A stretch of DNA of 64,000 nt from NCBI RefSeq assembly GCF_048773025.1, contig NC_133540.1, positions 78,433,501 through 78,497,500 of the forward strand. Reading direction: 5' to 3'. This document shows positions 1 through 13,290 of this stretch, one piece after another (the stretch's first letter is position 1; every line of letters begins with the position of its first letter). The notes below the pieces were generated by a model. That model was given only the letters and a program-made list of their open reading frames with translations, was not told the origin of the DNA and did not search any database. The position numbers were made by a program, and so were the translations under genes. The stretch comes from Camelus bactrianus (Eukaryota > Chordata > Mammalia > Artiodactyla > Camelidae).

Positions 1-224
1 CATCATTCAAAAGTCCACAGATGATAAAATGCTGGAGAGGATGTGGAGAAAAGCGAACTCTCCTACACTGTTGGTGGGAATGTAGTTTGGTGCAGCCATT
101 ATGGAAAACAATATGGAGATTCCTCAAAAACAAAAAAAAAACTAAAATAGACTTACCATATTATCTAGTAATCCCACTCCTGGGCATATATCCAGAGGGA
201 ACTTTAATTCAAAACGACACATGT
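1..224 (+). mobile_element. Old L1 ORF2 3' part, left half of a split copy
   Basis: Translation from base 21 gives the C-terminal part of L1 ORF2, with the familiar 'CWWEC' and 'VQPLW' blocks and 'LLGIYPE' near the end. The element breaks off at about 'gacacatg', where a new L1 5' end begins. The missing continuation ('ccccaatgttc', then 'ttacaatagcc') resumes at about 6371, so this piece and 6364-6965 are read as one old L1 split by the insertion at 225-6363. The start of the element lies left of the window. Confidence 0.88.
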
Positions 225-1130
225 GAGATTCCAGTCAAGATGGCAGAGTAATAGGACCACAAACTCGCCTCTCCTCGCAACTACAACAAAACCACAACCA
301 ACTGCTGAACAGCCATCAAGAGAAAAAGTGGAGCCTAGCAAAAAAGATCTGCTTCAACTGGAAACAGAGAGAGGGAACCACAGCAGGAAGGTAAGAGGTG
401 TGCGCTCATGATATACTAGGACCTGATACCCATAGGTAGGCAAACCACAAGCTAAAGAACAATTAAATCATAGAGGCACTCCCACAGGATGACAGTTCTT
501 AGCCCTATGTCAAGCTCCCCAGCCCACGGTTCTGGCAGTGGGTGAAGGAGACCCCAGGACATCTGGTTTTGAAGGCCAGTGGGGCTTAACTTCAGGAGCC
601 CCACAGGGGAGACAGAGACTTAATTCTCTTGGGAAATGCGCACAGGATCTCGCATGCACTGGGTCCAGAGGCAGAGACAATAATTGCATAGGAACCTGGG
701 CTAGACCTGCCTGCTGGTTTTGGAAGTTCTCCTGGGGAAATAGGGGACTGCAGCTGCAGTTCACCCAGGGGACATAAAAGCTGGTGGAGGACATTCCAGG
801 GGTGTTCATCTACATGAGCTTTCTTGGATGCCGACATCTTGATTGGATCAGTAGCAACAAGACCCAGCACCACCCAACAGCTGGTAGGCTTAAGGGCTGG
901 GAAGCCTCAGGCTAAACAACCTACTGGGTGGGAACACAGCCTCACTCATCATCAGACTTTCTGAGCAACAAATGCCTCTAGACAGGGCCCTACCCACCAG
1001 AGGTCCAGGCCAAGCTTCACCCAGCTGTGGGCAGACACTGACCCCTCCTACCAGGAAACCTACATAAGCCTCTATCCAAGCCTCATCCACCAGGGGGCAG
1101 ATAGTAGAAATAAGAAGACAGTCTCAAAGC
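225..1130 (+). promoter_or_regulatory. L1 5' untranslated region
   Basis: This is the stretch between the L1 5' end and ORF1. It is richer in G and C than the surroundings and begins with the 'caagatggc' motif typical of L1 5' ends. In L1 elements this region carries the internal RNA polymerase II promoter. Several overlapping open frames at 510-1090 on both strands have no protein resemblance and are treated as chance. Promoter activity of this copy is unknown. Confidence 0.7.
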
Positions 1131-1132
1131 CT

Positions 1133-2130
1133 GTGGAAGGAATCCTCAAACACAGGCTAGACTCTACACTGGGACACATGGGACATCTCCCACAAAGGGC
1201 CACCTCACCAAGGTCAAGAATCATAACTAACCTATCTAAAAATACAAAGAGAAAGACAGACAAGGTGAGGTGGCAGAGGAATATCCTCTGGGACAAAGCA
1301 CAAGATAATATCCCAGAAGAAGAAATAATTGCTGAGGAGATAGGCAGTTTATCTGAGAAAGAGTTTAGAATGATGATAGTGAAGATGTTCAGAGAGCTCA
1401 AGAGGAGTATAGATGCACAGAGTCAAGTTTTTAACAAAGAGCTGGAAACTATAAAGAATACTCAAACAGAGTTGAAGAATAAAATTACTGAAATTAATAA
1501 CACACTAGAGGGAACCAAGAATAGACTAAATGAGGCAGATGAATGGATTAGTGAGCCAGAGACACATTAATGGAAATCACTACTGCAGAACAGAAAAAAG
1601 AAAAAGGAATGAAAAGAAATGAGGATAATTTAAGACAATATGAAATGTTCTAATATTCGCATTATAGCAGTCCCAGGAAGTGAAGAAAGAAAGGACCTGA
1701 GAAAATATTTGAAGAGATACTAACTGAAAACTTCCCTAACTTCGAAAACACCCATGTCCAGGAAGCTCAGAGAGTCCCACACAGGATCAACCCAAAGAGG
1801 AATACACCAAGGCACATACTAATCAGATTCAGTAAAATTAAGGTTAAGGAGAGAATATTAAAATCAGCAAGACAAAAGCAACAAATAACATACAAGGAAA
1901 CACCCATAAGGTTATCAGCTGATTTTTCAGCAGAAACCCTTCAGGCCAGAAGGGAGTGGCATAATATATTTAAAGTTCTGAAAGGGAAAAACTTACAGCC
2001 AAGAATACTCTATCCTGCAAGGCTCTTATTCAGAATTGGAGAAATCAAAAGCTTCACAGATAAACAAAAGCTAAAAGAATTCAGCACATCAGAACCAGCT
2101 TTACAACAAATGTTAAAGGAGCTACTCTAG
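1133..2130 (+). pseudogene. L1 ORF1 remnant (RNA-binding chaperone ORF1p)
   Basis: L1 ORF1p is a trimeric coiled-coil RNA-binding protein that packages L1 RNA. The first part, open from 1133 to 1570, shows the charged N-terminal segment and the coiled-coil rich in K, E, L and N (KNTQTELKNKITEINNTLEG). A stop at 1568-1570 ends this frame. Further recognisable ORF1p sequence follows in shifted frames: the central block at about 1660-1800 and the C-terminal domain, including RLSADFSAETLQARREW at about 1910-1965 and a final 'LQQMLKELL' ending at about 2130. The ORF is therefore broken by at least one stop and at least one frameshift. Normal length is about 330-340 codons, which the full span fits. 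Confidence 0.87.
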
Positions 2131-2204
2131 TCATCAAAACATAAGAATAGAGAACAAAAAGAAAAAAAGAAACTACAAAAAACAAACTCAAAACAATTAA
2201 CAAA

Positions 2205-5200
2205 ATGGCAGTAAGAACATACCTATCAATAATTGCCTTAAATGTAAATGGATTAAATGCTCCAACCAAAAGACACAGACTGGATGAATGGATACAAAAA
2301 CAAAACCCATGTATATGCTGTCGAAAAGAGACCCACTTCAGAGCTAGAGACACATGCAGGTTGAAAATAAGGGGATGGAAAAAGATATTCCAAGCAAATG
2401 AAAACCAAAAGAAAGCTAGAGTAGCAATACTTACATCAGACAAAATAGATTTTAAAATAAAAACTGTTACAAGAGACAAAGAAGGGCACTACATAATGCT
2501 TAAGGGATCAAGCCAAGAGGAGGATATAACAATTGTAAATACATATGCACCCAACATAGGAGCACCTCAGTGTATAAGGCAATTGTTAAAAGACATAAAG
2601 GGAGAAATTGACAGTAACACAATAATAGTAGGGGACCTTAACACCCCACTTACATCAATGGACATATCATGCAGGCAGAAAATCAATAAGGAAATACAGG
2701 TGCTTAATAACACATTGGAACAGATGGACCTAATTGATATCTGTAGCGCATTCCATCCAAAAACAACAGAATACACGTTCTTCTCAGGTGCACAAGGAAC
2801 ATTCTCCAGAATCAACCACATGCTGGCCCATAAAGCTAGCCTCAGCAAATTCAGGAAAACTGAAATCATACCAAGCATCTTTTCAGACCACAATGCTATA
2901 AGGTTAGAAATCAGCTACGAGAAAAAACGGCAAACATGCGGAGGCTAAAAATTTGCTACTAAACAACCAATGGATCATGGAAGAAATCAAAGAGGAGATC
3001 AAAAAGTACTTTGAGAGAAATGAAAACAAAAGCACAACAATCCAAAACCTCTGGGACACAGCAAAAGCAGTTCTCAGAGGGAAGTTTATAGCAATACAAG
3101 CCTACCTTAGGAAACAAGAAAAATCTCAAGTAAACAACCTAACCTTAAACCTAAAGCAGCTGAAGAAAGAAGAACAAACAAACCCCAAAGTTAGCAGAAG
3201 AAAAAAAAATCATAAAGATTAGAGCAGAAATAAATGAAATAGAGAATAAAGAAAAAAAAAAAGAAAGAAAAGATCAATGAAACTAAAAGCTGGTTCTTTG
3301 AAAAGATAAACAAAATTGATAAGCCTTTAGTCAGACTCATCAAGAAAAAAAGGGAGGGGACCCAAATTAATAAAATCAGAAATGAAAAAGGAGAAGTTAA
3401 CTGACACAACAGAAATACAAGGGATCATAAGAGGATACTATGAGCAACTATATGCCAACAAAAATGACAATGCAGAAGAAATGAACAATTTCTTAGAAAG
3501 GTACAATTTGCCAAGACTAAACCAGGAAGAAATAGACAATATGAATAGACCAATTACCAGTACTGAAATTGAATTAGTAATTAAAAACCTCCCAACAAAC
3601 AGAAGTCCAGGACCAGATGGCTTCACAGGTGAATTCTACAAAATATTTAGAGAAGAGTTAATACCTAACCTTCTGAAACTATTGCAAAAGTTGTGGAGGA
3701 AGGAACGCTTCCAAACTCATTCTACGAGGCCATCGTCATCACTCTGATACCAAAATCAGACAAAAAAAGAGAAAATTACAGGCTAGTATCACTTATGAAA
3801 ACAGATGCAAAAATCCTCAACAAAATACTAGCAAATTGACTCCAGCAATGCCATGATCAAGTTGGATTTATCCCAGGGATGAAGGGATTTTTGAATATCC
3901 ACAAAATCAACATGATACACCACATTAACAAACTGAAGAAGAAAAACCACGTGATACTCTCAATAGATGCAGAAAAAGCTTTTGATAAAATTCAACATCC
4001 ATTTATGATCAACACTCTCCAGAAAGAGGGCATAGATGGAACATACCGCAACATAATAAAGGCCATATATGACAAACCCATAGCTAACATCATACTTAAC
4101 AGGGAAAAGCTGAAAGCATTTCCTCTAAGATCAGGAACAAGACAAGGATGCCAGCTCTCACCACTTTAATTCAACATAGTTTTGGAAGTCTTAGCCATAG
4201 CAATCAGAGAGGAAATAGAAATAAAAGGAATCCAAGTTGGAAAAGAAAAAGTAAAACTGTCACTGCTTGCAGATTACATAATACTATACATAGAAAACCC
4301 TAAAGAAGTGACCAGAAAACTACTAGAACTCATCAATGAATATGTTAAAGTTGCAGGATACAAAATTAACATACAGAAATCAGTTGAATTACTATACACT
4401 AACAATGAAATAGCAGAAAGGGAAATTAAGGAAACAATACCACTTACCATCATACCAAAAATAATAAAATACCTAGGGAAAAACCTACTCAAGGAGGCAA
4501 AAGACATGTATGCCAAAAACTGTAAGACACTGATGAAGGAAACTGAAGATGAAGATGACATAAACAAATGGAAAGATACACAGTGTTCTTGGATTGGAAG
4601 AATCAATTTTGTTGAAATGGCCATACTGCCCAGGCATTTTACATATTCAATGCAGTCCCTATCAAATTACCAATGACTTTCTTCACACACCTGGAACAAA
4701 AAAAAAAATGTTAAAATTTGTATGGAAACACAAAAGACTCTGAATAGCCAAAACAATCTTGAAAAAGTAGAACGGAGCTGGGGGAATCATGCTCCCTGAC
4801 TTCAGACTACTACAAAGCTACATTAATCAAAACAGTATGGTACTGGCACAGAAACAGACACACAGATCAATGGAACAGGATAGAAAGTCCAGAAATAAAC
4901 ACATGCACGTATGGTCAGTTAATCTATGACAAAGGAGGCAAGAATATACAATGGAGAAAAGACAGTCTCTTCAATAAGTGGTGCTGGAAAAACTGGACAG
5001 CTACCTATAAAAGACTGAATTTAGAACATTCCCTAACACCATGTACAAAAATAAACTCAAAATGGATTAAAGACCTAAATGTAAGACCACATACTATAAA
5101 ACTCCTACAGGAAAACATAGGTAGAACACTTACAGACATACATTAAACAATGTATTTTTTTGAACCAGCTCCTGGAGTAATGGAAATAAAATAAAAAATA

Positions 5201-5987
5201 AACAAATGGGATCTAATCAAACTTAAAAGCTTCTGTACAGCTAAGGATGCCATCAACAAAATGAAAAGACAACCAACAGAATGGGAGAAAATATTTGCAA
5301 ATAATGTAACTGATAAGGGACTAATTTCCAAAATATACAAACAGCTCATACACATTAATATCAAAGAAACAAGCAACCCAATCCAGAAATAGTCAGACCT
5401 AAACAAGTAATTCTCCAATGAAGACATAAAAATGGTCAATAGGCACATGAAAAAATGGTCAGCATCACTAATTGTCAGAGAAATGCAGATCAAAACTACA
5501 ATAAGGTATCACCTCACACCAGCCAGAATGGCTATCATTGAAAAGCCTACAAATGATAGATGCTGGAAAGGGTGTGGAGAAAAGGGAACCCTCCTACACT
5601 GTTGGTGGGAATGTAGATTGGTGCAGCCACTATGGAGAACAGTATGGATGTTCCTTTAAAAACTGAAAATATACTTACCATGTGATCCAGCAATCCCACT
5701 CCTGGGCATATGTCCAAAGAAAAATAAAACTTCAAAAAGACACATGCACCCCAATGTTCACAGCAGCACTATTTACAATAGCTAAGACATGGAAACAACC
5801 CAAATGTGCATCCACAGATGACTGGATAAAGAAGATGTGGTACATATATACAATGGAACACTACTCAGCCATAAAAAAGAATAAAATAATGCCATTTGCA
5901 CCAATATGGATGGAACTGAAGATTGTCATTCTAAGTGAAGTGGGCTGGAAAGAAAAAGAAAAATGCCATATGACATCATTTATATGA
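2205..5987 (+). pseudogene. L1 ORF2 remnant (endonuclease-reverse transcriptase)
   Basis: L1 ORF2p nicks target DNA and reverse transcribes L1 RNA there. The AP-like endonuclease domain is open from 2205 to 2948, with LNVNGLNAPTKR, the KETHF segment, VNTYAPN, VGDLNTPL and the closing [10 protein letters not shown]. The reverse transcriptase begins at about 3382 ([14 protein letters not shown]), continues in another frame from about 3720 ([15 protein letters not shown]), then [13 protein letters not shown] at about 3960 and RQGCQLSPL at about 4143. The active-site block usually written FADD reads LADY here (4264-4275), so a catalytic aspartate is lost. A stop follows 'LSPL' and another follows 'SLSNYQ' at 4676. 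The Cys-rich C-terminal part is at about 5560-5987. Several stops and frameshifts make it nonfunctional. Confidence 0.92.
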
Positions 5988-6363
5988 GGTATCAAAAAAA
6001 AAAAAACAATAATAAGGACACAAATGAATTACTTATTATTTATAACTTAAATGACTGATTTCTTGAATATGTGTAAGCACATTCGACTATCCTTTATGAT
6101 TGGATTACTGCATTCTGTTGATTCTTATTTTGTAGTTGCCTATATTCCTTTGATAACTATATAAGTTTAGAAAGCTAAAGCTCTAATCTGTTCTTAGAAA
6201 CAATGATCAGTACATGTATGTAAAATAAGATGTGCAGTATACTGTATGTATTTACATCCAATATAATGTATATGTGTAGTCAAACTATAATAATTCTACC
6301 TAATAAAACTGAAAAAGGGAAAAAAATTATACAGACAAGAAAAAAAAAAAAAAAAAGAAAAAG
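5988..6363 (+). other. Unusual 3' part of the inserted L1, possible 3' transduction
   Basis: After the ORF2 stop there is an A-run and about 50 bases that still resemble the usual L1 3' UTR start ('gacacaaatgaa'). The next roughly 270 bases do not resemble the 3' UTR seen in the neighbouring L1 at 6620-6960. They end in a poly-A signal-like 'aataaa' at about 6302-6307, followed by A-rich sequence to 6363. This could be downstream DNA carried along by read-through of the parent element, or a different L1 3' UTR type. Confidence 0.55.
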
Positions 6364-6965
6364 AAAAAGACATGTTCCCCAATGTTCGTAGCAGCAGTAT
6401 TTACAATAGCCAAGGCATGGAAACAACCTAAATGTCCATCGACAGATGATTGGATAAAGAAATTGTGGTATATTTATACAACAGATTACTATTCAGCCAT
6501 AAAAGATAATAAAACAATGCTATTCGCAGCAACATGGATAACCCTGGAAAATGTCATTCTAAGTGAAGTAAGCCAGAAAGAGAAAGAAAAATACTATATG
6601 ATATCATTTATATGTGAAATCTAAAAAAAAAGAAAGAGAAAAATGAACTTATTTACAAAACAGAAACAGACTCACAGACATAGAAAACAAACTTATGGTT
6701 ACTGAGGGCAGGGAGGGGATGGGAAAGGATAAATTGGGAGTTTGAGATTTGCAGATACTAATATATATAAAATAGATAAACAACAAGTTTATACTGTATA
6801 GCACAGGGAACCATATTCAATATCTTGTAGTAACTTATGGCAAAAAAGAATATGAAAACCAATATACGTATGTTCCTATATGACTGAAGTATTGTGCTGT
6901 ACACCAGAAATTGACACAACATTGTAAACTGACTATACTTAAAATATATTTTTTTAAAAAAAGAA
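6364..6965 (+). mobile_element. Old L1 3' end, right half of the split copy
   Basis: The open stretch 6382-6624 encodes the final residues of L1 ORF2, including 'WKQPKCPSTDDWIKKLWYIY' and 'VILSEVSQKEKEKYY'. After it comes a typical cetartiodactyl-like L1 3' UTR: 'acagactcacagacatag', a G-rich stretch at about 6705-6740, 'tgtatagcacaggga', and the end block 'ttgacacaacattgtaaac' before an A/T-rich tail. It continues the piece at 1-224 without a gap in the L1 consensus. Confidence 0.88.
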
Positions 6966-9900
6966 AGACTGTATATTAATCTAAACTTATTTTGGACACA
7001 GAATCACTTTCTTAGAATGAAAAATAATGACTCAGTTTTCAGTGCTTCCTTTATTGTTTCATCTCCATTTTTAGCAGGAATTCCTCTGAAGGTACTGGTC
7101 TTTGAATGATATCAATCTAGAAATTCTAAAAGTGACACAGATTTTTCCTCTCTCTTGTACATTTTAGGGCATGTTCATTATTTCCACTTGGATCTGGATG
7201 TGTATATCTGCTCAACTCATCATACCCAGAAGTATAATCATACCCATTAATTTTTAATAGATCTAAAAAATGCACTTAAGAATGAATTTCCTATCAATAT
7301 CAAACACATAAAACATATTCACATATGTTTAATTCTTAACAGCTTTCTATCTTGAATAGGCATAATACATTATGCAACATTATTAGCAAGACTAAATTCT
7401 GTCAAATTTGTTTAAATTTTAAAGGAATGCATGGATCTCAATGATGACTAGGGTCTATTGAAATGTTATAAAAAGGTGGCAGAGTTTTAGTATCCTAAAA
7501 TAAGTAAATATGCTTCTATACTACTATGTATGCTAATTAGAAAAGTTATCTTCAAACCTAGGGAAAATGCTTAATATAAATTAGAAAATTATGCCTTAAA
7601 ATAGCACAGTTTAATTGGTTTTAATGTCATTTTAATGGCAATAATTATCCTTATTGACCTCAACACAATGTCGAATACAGTTTTCTTCCAATAATAAATT
7701 TGATGTTTTCTGTCTGAATTTTCCTGACCAGAGTCCTATAATTTTAATCAAACATGTTATATTGTAATTGAGAAACCCTCAAGTAGCATTTTAAAGAATT
7801 ATGGAAGTATTATTCCATAAAGTAATTGGAATCCAATTCCAATCACATTAACCAATAGGTTTTCATACTAACTTTTCACTTACTTGTCTTAAATGCCATC
7901 TATCTTTGTTATGATGTATCTCTCATTAGATGGTGAGAATATATGGATCAATGCTTTTGTTCCCAAGTTATCAGTTCAGATATGATTGTTGTTCAATAGT
8001 GTTTCCATCCCCTTTTCCAGAACCAACACCTGAAAGTGATTTAAAGGAGCAAAAAAAGAGTATTTTCTAAAATTTTAATATAGCACAAAATTCTGAAAAT
8101 TTGGATAAAATTCTACGTAAAGTGCAGAATTTATCTTAGCTACTATATTTCTTAAATTCTTTAAATTATAAGTAGAATTCCATGATGCCATCCAATTCCA
8201 ACTTTTTAAAAATGGATTTTTTTTTGTATTCCAGTGCTGCAGTGCGCGTGAAGAAATTGTTTTCCATATAAATGTGAATTTCCTCATTAAATTTGGAAAT
8301 TACTTGACAGTATTTATTAAAAATGCATATATTTCTGACCAAACAATTGCCACCTGGTTAATCTGACCTATACAAACAAAGTATGAAAATATATATACCT
8401 AAACGCACACATGTATATGTTTGATTTTACGGTGTTTTTACAAATCTAATTGTAAATCAATAGAAATTATATTAATAAATTATGTAAGTTAATAGAAAAT
8501 ATTAATAATAAATTATGTACTATGCAGCTATTAAAATAAGTAATCTAGATATATTAACTGTAAAAATTTTTCATGATACTATGGATTTTGATCCCATTTT
8601 TATTAAAATCAGATAAAAGAAACCAAATGCATGTGTTATATGTATATTTTAGTTTTGTACATACATAGAAAAAGTAGAAAATTATATACCAGGTTGTTAA
8701 CTTTGATCACTTTAAGGAAGGTTAGGAAATAGGAGAGAAAGATTATATCTGTATATACTTCAGCTTAATTTGAAGTGTTACAAAAATCTTGTATACTTCT
8801 GATTTTTTAAAATATAGAACTCAGTTAACAGTGCCCCAGTTTGAAGGATTAACAATGTTTGAATGCTCAGAAGCATATGAAAGCATTTTTAATAAAAGTT
8901 ACTTGATAAAATGTGCTAAATGACTTCCTATTTTAGTTTTTCCATTTCCTCAATAGTAGGAAGTTAAAAACTTTAAAGCTGTTACTTCATTCTAGCTTAT
9001 GTTTGTCATAACAAAGCTCATTTTATGGGACTTAAATGTGGAAAAAAATACCTTTTATATATAAAATTTTCAAGATGGATGTTTTCTGGGAATCTGTAAG
9101 TTAATCTGTAAGTCAGTGTGCTTAAAAACATGATAACCATAAAGACGCTCAGTTAATATGAAGTGACAGATACTAATGGACTATTTAGTAGATTAATAGC
9201 TAGCATGAAGTCTTGCTAGCTGTTTATTTCAATCCTTGGCTTAAAAGGATGCACAAGCCATTCAGGTCTCTAAGCACACTTAATTCAAGTGGACAGAAGC
9301 ACATGATTATATAACCAAGCTGACTATTGAAATTGTAAGCGTTATCTTTCAGCTGCTCTACTGCTTCAAGCTGTGGAGATATAAAATGCTAGCCTTGGCA
9401 CGAGTAGTTGGAGCATCACCAAACTTTGATGAACAAAGAACTTACCAAGTGCCTTTTTTCCCCCAATGACAAAGAAAATTTTTCATTTTTATAACATTGT
9501 CTTCCCAGTTGTTAATTAATACCATGCACAGGTGGTGTAAGGGATAACCACAGTAAATCACAAAAAGGGTTATGAGCCTCCAAAGAACTATTATTAAATA
9601 CAGGTAGGTCATAAAACAACGCTTTAGAATGATGGGACTGTCAGGTGCCACATTTTCAATCTGTACTTTTGAAGCTGGATCCTCTACTTCTGCAAAGAGT
9701 TTTAGTTTAGGATGTGGAGTTTACTTTATTATAATTAGAAGAAATGTTTGTTCAATCCCTGAGTAAAATACACTTTGATTCAACGATTTGCTTTCCCTGT
9801 GTATTTTTTTCATTTTTTCAATTGTATTTAAGATGCAAAGTAGGATGGGCACCTTCAAGTTAATAACTGGTTCCTCAAAATATAGAAAAATATTAAGGTT

Positions 9901-10982
9901 TTTCTTTCATTTTTTTGAAAATGAAGCAAATCTCAGTAAAAACTGAAAAGTCTTCATAATTGTATTCTCACATTGAAAAACATAGTCATCAATAACAAAT
10001 ACACTTGAAAGCATTTTTATGCACTTACAAGAATTTTTCATGGAGAGTTTTTCCACGTATTTTTACACAGGTAATAATTCTTTTCATTCCTAATCCTCAA
10101 ATAATGACCTCTCTCAGACCAGTGTCTTAGACCTGATTCAATTGTTGGACTGTACTTCTAGAAGGCAATGATATATACACATTTATAATATCATTAAGAC
10201 TCACACATAATGCTAATTACATGCTCTTTACTCCATTTTCTAGACTTCCCCCTGGACATTTCCCTTGAAGGAATCTTAAGACCATTCCAAAGCTTGGATT
10301 TTAACTTCTAAAATGGTGTTCTTTCTTTGATGTTTTGTGGCAGTCTCTTTGCCTACTTTTATATGTCAAAACTGGTTAGCCTGAACATTAATATAGGTTG
10401 CTAGACACAAAACTCAGAGATGCTTTGTAGATCGCTCGTTTTTACTGAGTGCTTAAGTGGCAACACACTAATATTCAGTAACCAAATATACAGACTGTTC
10501 AACTAGCTCTGAAGGCCAAAATATGAAAACCATACTGTAATGCAGGCACAGAGACTCACACTTTTGTAGGTAAATATTTAAGACATCACTAACATTATAA
10601 TAAATCTGAGTTGAAAGAGGCATATGAAATGGAGTATGAAAGTTCTTGATTAGAATATTTCACCCTAACCAAAATGTAAGAAAGCCTACCTAGGTTTCAC
10701 ATTATGATACCATTCTTGTCTGCTATTAACATCGCAGACTGGCAAATGTTTTAGCGTCTTCAGAGTATCATTTAGGTTAATTTAACTGAAACATTGTTTT
10801 AGTATCTTTACCATTGTGGTTACCTCCCTTACGTGCTTGACCGTAAAACAACAACAAAAGTGATGCATAGTGGAGAGTGTTACTGAAACTTAAAATTGAA
10901 TTATGTCACAAAGACATCTTTTGTCCTTAAAGTAGTTTTAAATATGATGTATACATATTGCTGATATTATACTTGAAATAAG
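6966..10982. other. AT-rich intergenic DNA, no gene seen
   Basis: About 4 kb of AT-rich sequence. The two longest open frames (8075-8287 and 9442-9651, minus strand) have no recognisable protein features. I saw no strong repeat match; very old repeats may be present below what I can recognise by eye. Confidence 0.6.
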
Positions 10983-10997
10983 ATAAAGAAAAAATAA
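10983..10997. repeat. Target-site duplication, left copy
   Basis: The 15-mer 'ataaagaaaaaataa' directly precedes the L1 5' end and recurs exactly at 17055-17069 after the L1 3' end. It is A-rich, as expected for an L1 target, which also slightly raises the chance of coincidence. Confidence 0.65.
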
Positions 10998-12419
10998 TTT
11001 GGGGGGGAGGGTGTCAAGATGCTGATGTAGGAGGGACAGGAGCTAACCTCCACTACAAAAACATCAAAAACACATCTCATGTGGAATAATTCACACAAAA
11101 AATCAACTGTAAACTGGCAGACAATCTCTTATAAAACCAAAGCTGCAAGAAATATCCCCACATAACTGGGTAGAATTGGGGGGCACAGAGAAAGCTTCAG
11201 GATGGGACCAGCACCCCTGGGAGGATCTGTGAAAGAGGGAAGGTCCACACTGTTAGGCCCTCACCCTGAGAAGTGCTCTCACCTATTGGGAGGTCCACCA
11301 GGACATATAAAGGGACTAGATGAGCTGGGACTCTGATCATGAGGAGAGTGTACATTCTGGCTTGTAAGCCATCAGACTTGAAAGAGACCAGCACTGACTT
11401 CTGCCACCTCACTGCACCTCCCAAAACACACACTGGGCAGGGCTGCTAGTACACACTGTGGCTAGGCACTGAATCTTGGGCAGAAAAGCCCTGGGAGAGG
11501 ATTGAGCCTAGCTGTGTTGAGACAATCTGGAGGACCTGGGGTGTGATCTGAGCTGAACCTCAGAGCCCACTATCAGCATGTGCATGGCAAGACCCAGGTT
11601 TGGTGGCAGTGGACTTTGTGGGTGCCCACACAACAGGGGCAGCGCCGACCTGGAAGCACATCAATGATTGTATGGTGGGGTGGGTCTGGCAATGGTGGAC
11701 TTTGTTGCCACAAACACTGGGTGGCAGCATAGAATCACATATCTTACATGAATAGCCCCTGGGGAGGAATATTCAGTGCTCCATTTCCTGGCAGGAGTGT
11801 TTCAGTTCTACCCACCACACACTGCAGCTTAAAGCCAGATACGGAGCAGACAGACCCTGGGAGAGCCCTGCCATAGAGGCAGCTCAAATCCTAGGCAGCA
11901 GAACAACTACCTCTAATTTCTGCAGCCACAGCTCCCAGGCACTCAGCATCAGACTAGCACTAGGTTTGGGACAAACATAACAGAGAAAGGGACACAATAT
12001 TAGGCTATTTCTGGGCAGAATAATGGATGCCTGCATGGGCAGTACATAGGTTCACTGTGGCTATGTAGACCTCACTTGTTTCAGTGCTCATCTCCATTGG
12101 GACAGATCATGTTCCTAAGGGTAACACAGCCTATTGAACCTGACCCTCAGGGCTTTTACTTCCACAACTGAGGAGCAGACCCTACCCCTGACAGGGTGGT
12201 GGGAGACATGAAGCAAAGAGGCGGTCTCACACACTAGCGCAGGCTCTGGACACTAAAACACCAATCACACCCCAATCAAGGGGATAACAACCAGCACACT
12301 CTGAGGAATGATGCAGTTGGTATCAATACCAAAAACAGACTTTGCATCAAAATATTGGACTCATACCATTTACACAGGGATGCTCCCACATAAAAACATC
12401 CTTTTAAGACCACAGTAGA

Positions 12420-13290
12420 TAACTTTTTTCCCCCCTAAATTCATAGAGACAGAGAAAAGTTAAGTAAAATGAAAAAGTGGAGGAACTACCAATTAATGAA
12501 CAAGAGAAATCTCCTGGGGGAAAAAAATGAAACAGACCTCAGTCTACTAGTCTGCCGAAGTTCAAAAAAGAGGTAATAAAAACCACAAAATAATTAAGAT
12601 TATTGACAGAAATGCAGACAACTGTAACAAAGAGCTGGAAACTATAAAGAGAAACCAATCCAAATTAGACAACTAAATTGTCAAGATAAAAAGGAATCTA
12701 GAATTAATGAATAGCAGACTAAATAATGCAAAAGAATAAGTAAGTGATCCAGAAGATAGAATAATGAAAATCACCCTATAAGAACAGCAGACAGAGACAA
12801 ATAAAAAAATGAAAGCAACATATGAGGTCTATGGGATAATATAAAGTATACCAATCTATCCATAAATAGAGGTTCCAGAAGGAGGAGAGAGAAGAGGATT
12901 GAAAATGTACTTGACGAAATTATGGCTGAAAATATTCCAAACATTAACCACAGAGGGTCCCAAACAAGATGAACCCAAACAGACCCACACCAAGACATAT
13001 TATAATTAAAATGGCAAAAGTTAAAAGTAAAGACAAGATTCTAAAGACAGCAAGAGAGAAACAGTAAGTTACAAGATAACTTGTATACAGCTATTAGATT
13101 TCTATGCAGAAACTATGCAGAAGGGACTTGCATGATATATTCAAAGTCCTGAAGGGGAAAAACCTAGGATACTCTACCCAGCAAGATTATCATTTAGAAT
13201 AGAAAGAGAGTATTTCTCAGACAAGCAAAAACTAAAAGAACACAGCAATACAAAACCTAAACTAAAAGAAACATTCAAAAGTCTTCTCTA
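12420..13290 (+). pseudogene. L1 ORF1 remnant, heavily decayed
   Basis: This is the ORF1 position of the second L1. Recognisable DNA blocks include 'gagctggaaactataaag' at about 12631 (shared with the first L1's ORF1), the segment around 13080-13160 that matches the 'SAETLQARREW...IFKVLKGKNL' block, and 'gacaagcaaaaactaaaaga' at about 13221. Stops occur in all frames, so this is an old nonfunctional ORF1. Confidence 0.75.

Larger units (their letters stand above)
225..6363 (+). mobile_element. Nearly full-length L1 (LINE-1) inserted into an older L1
   Basis: A complete L1 layout can be followed: a GC-richer 5' region starting near 'gattccagtcaagatggc', ORF1 remnants (1133-2130), a short spacer, ORF2 remnants (2205-5987), a 3' region and a poly-A-rich end at about 6340-6363. 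Both ORFs are interrupted many times, so the copy cannot move itself. It sits inside an older L1 in the same orientation. The bases around the two junctions ('gacacatgt' at left, 'gacatgt' at right, both after an A run) look like a slightly diverged target-site duplication. Length and order fit a mammalian L1; the subfamily was not identified. Confidence 0.92.

Noticed and set aside
510-1090. Overlapping open frames of up to 99 codons on both strands
   Set aside because: They lie in the GC-richer L1 5' UTR, where open frames arise by chance. No protein resemblance.
2081-5493. Hydrophobic minus-strand open frames (for example 2081-2479 and 5143-5493)
   Set aside because: They are antisense shadows of A-rich L1 ORF2, which gives Phe/Ile/Leu-rich artefacts.
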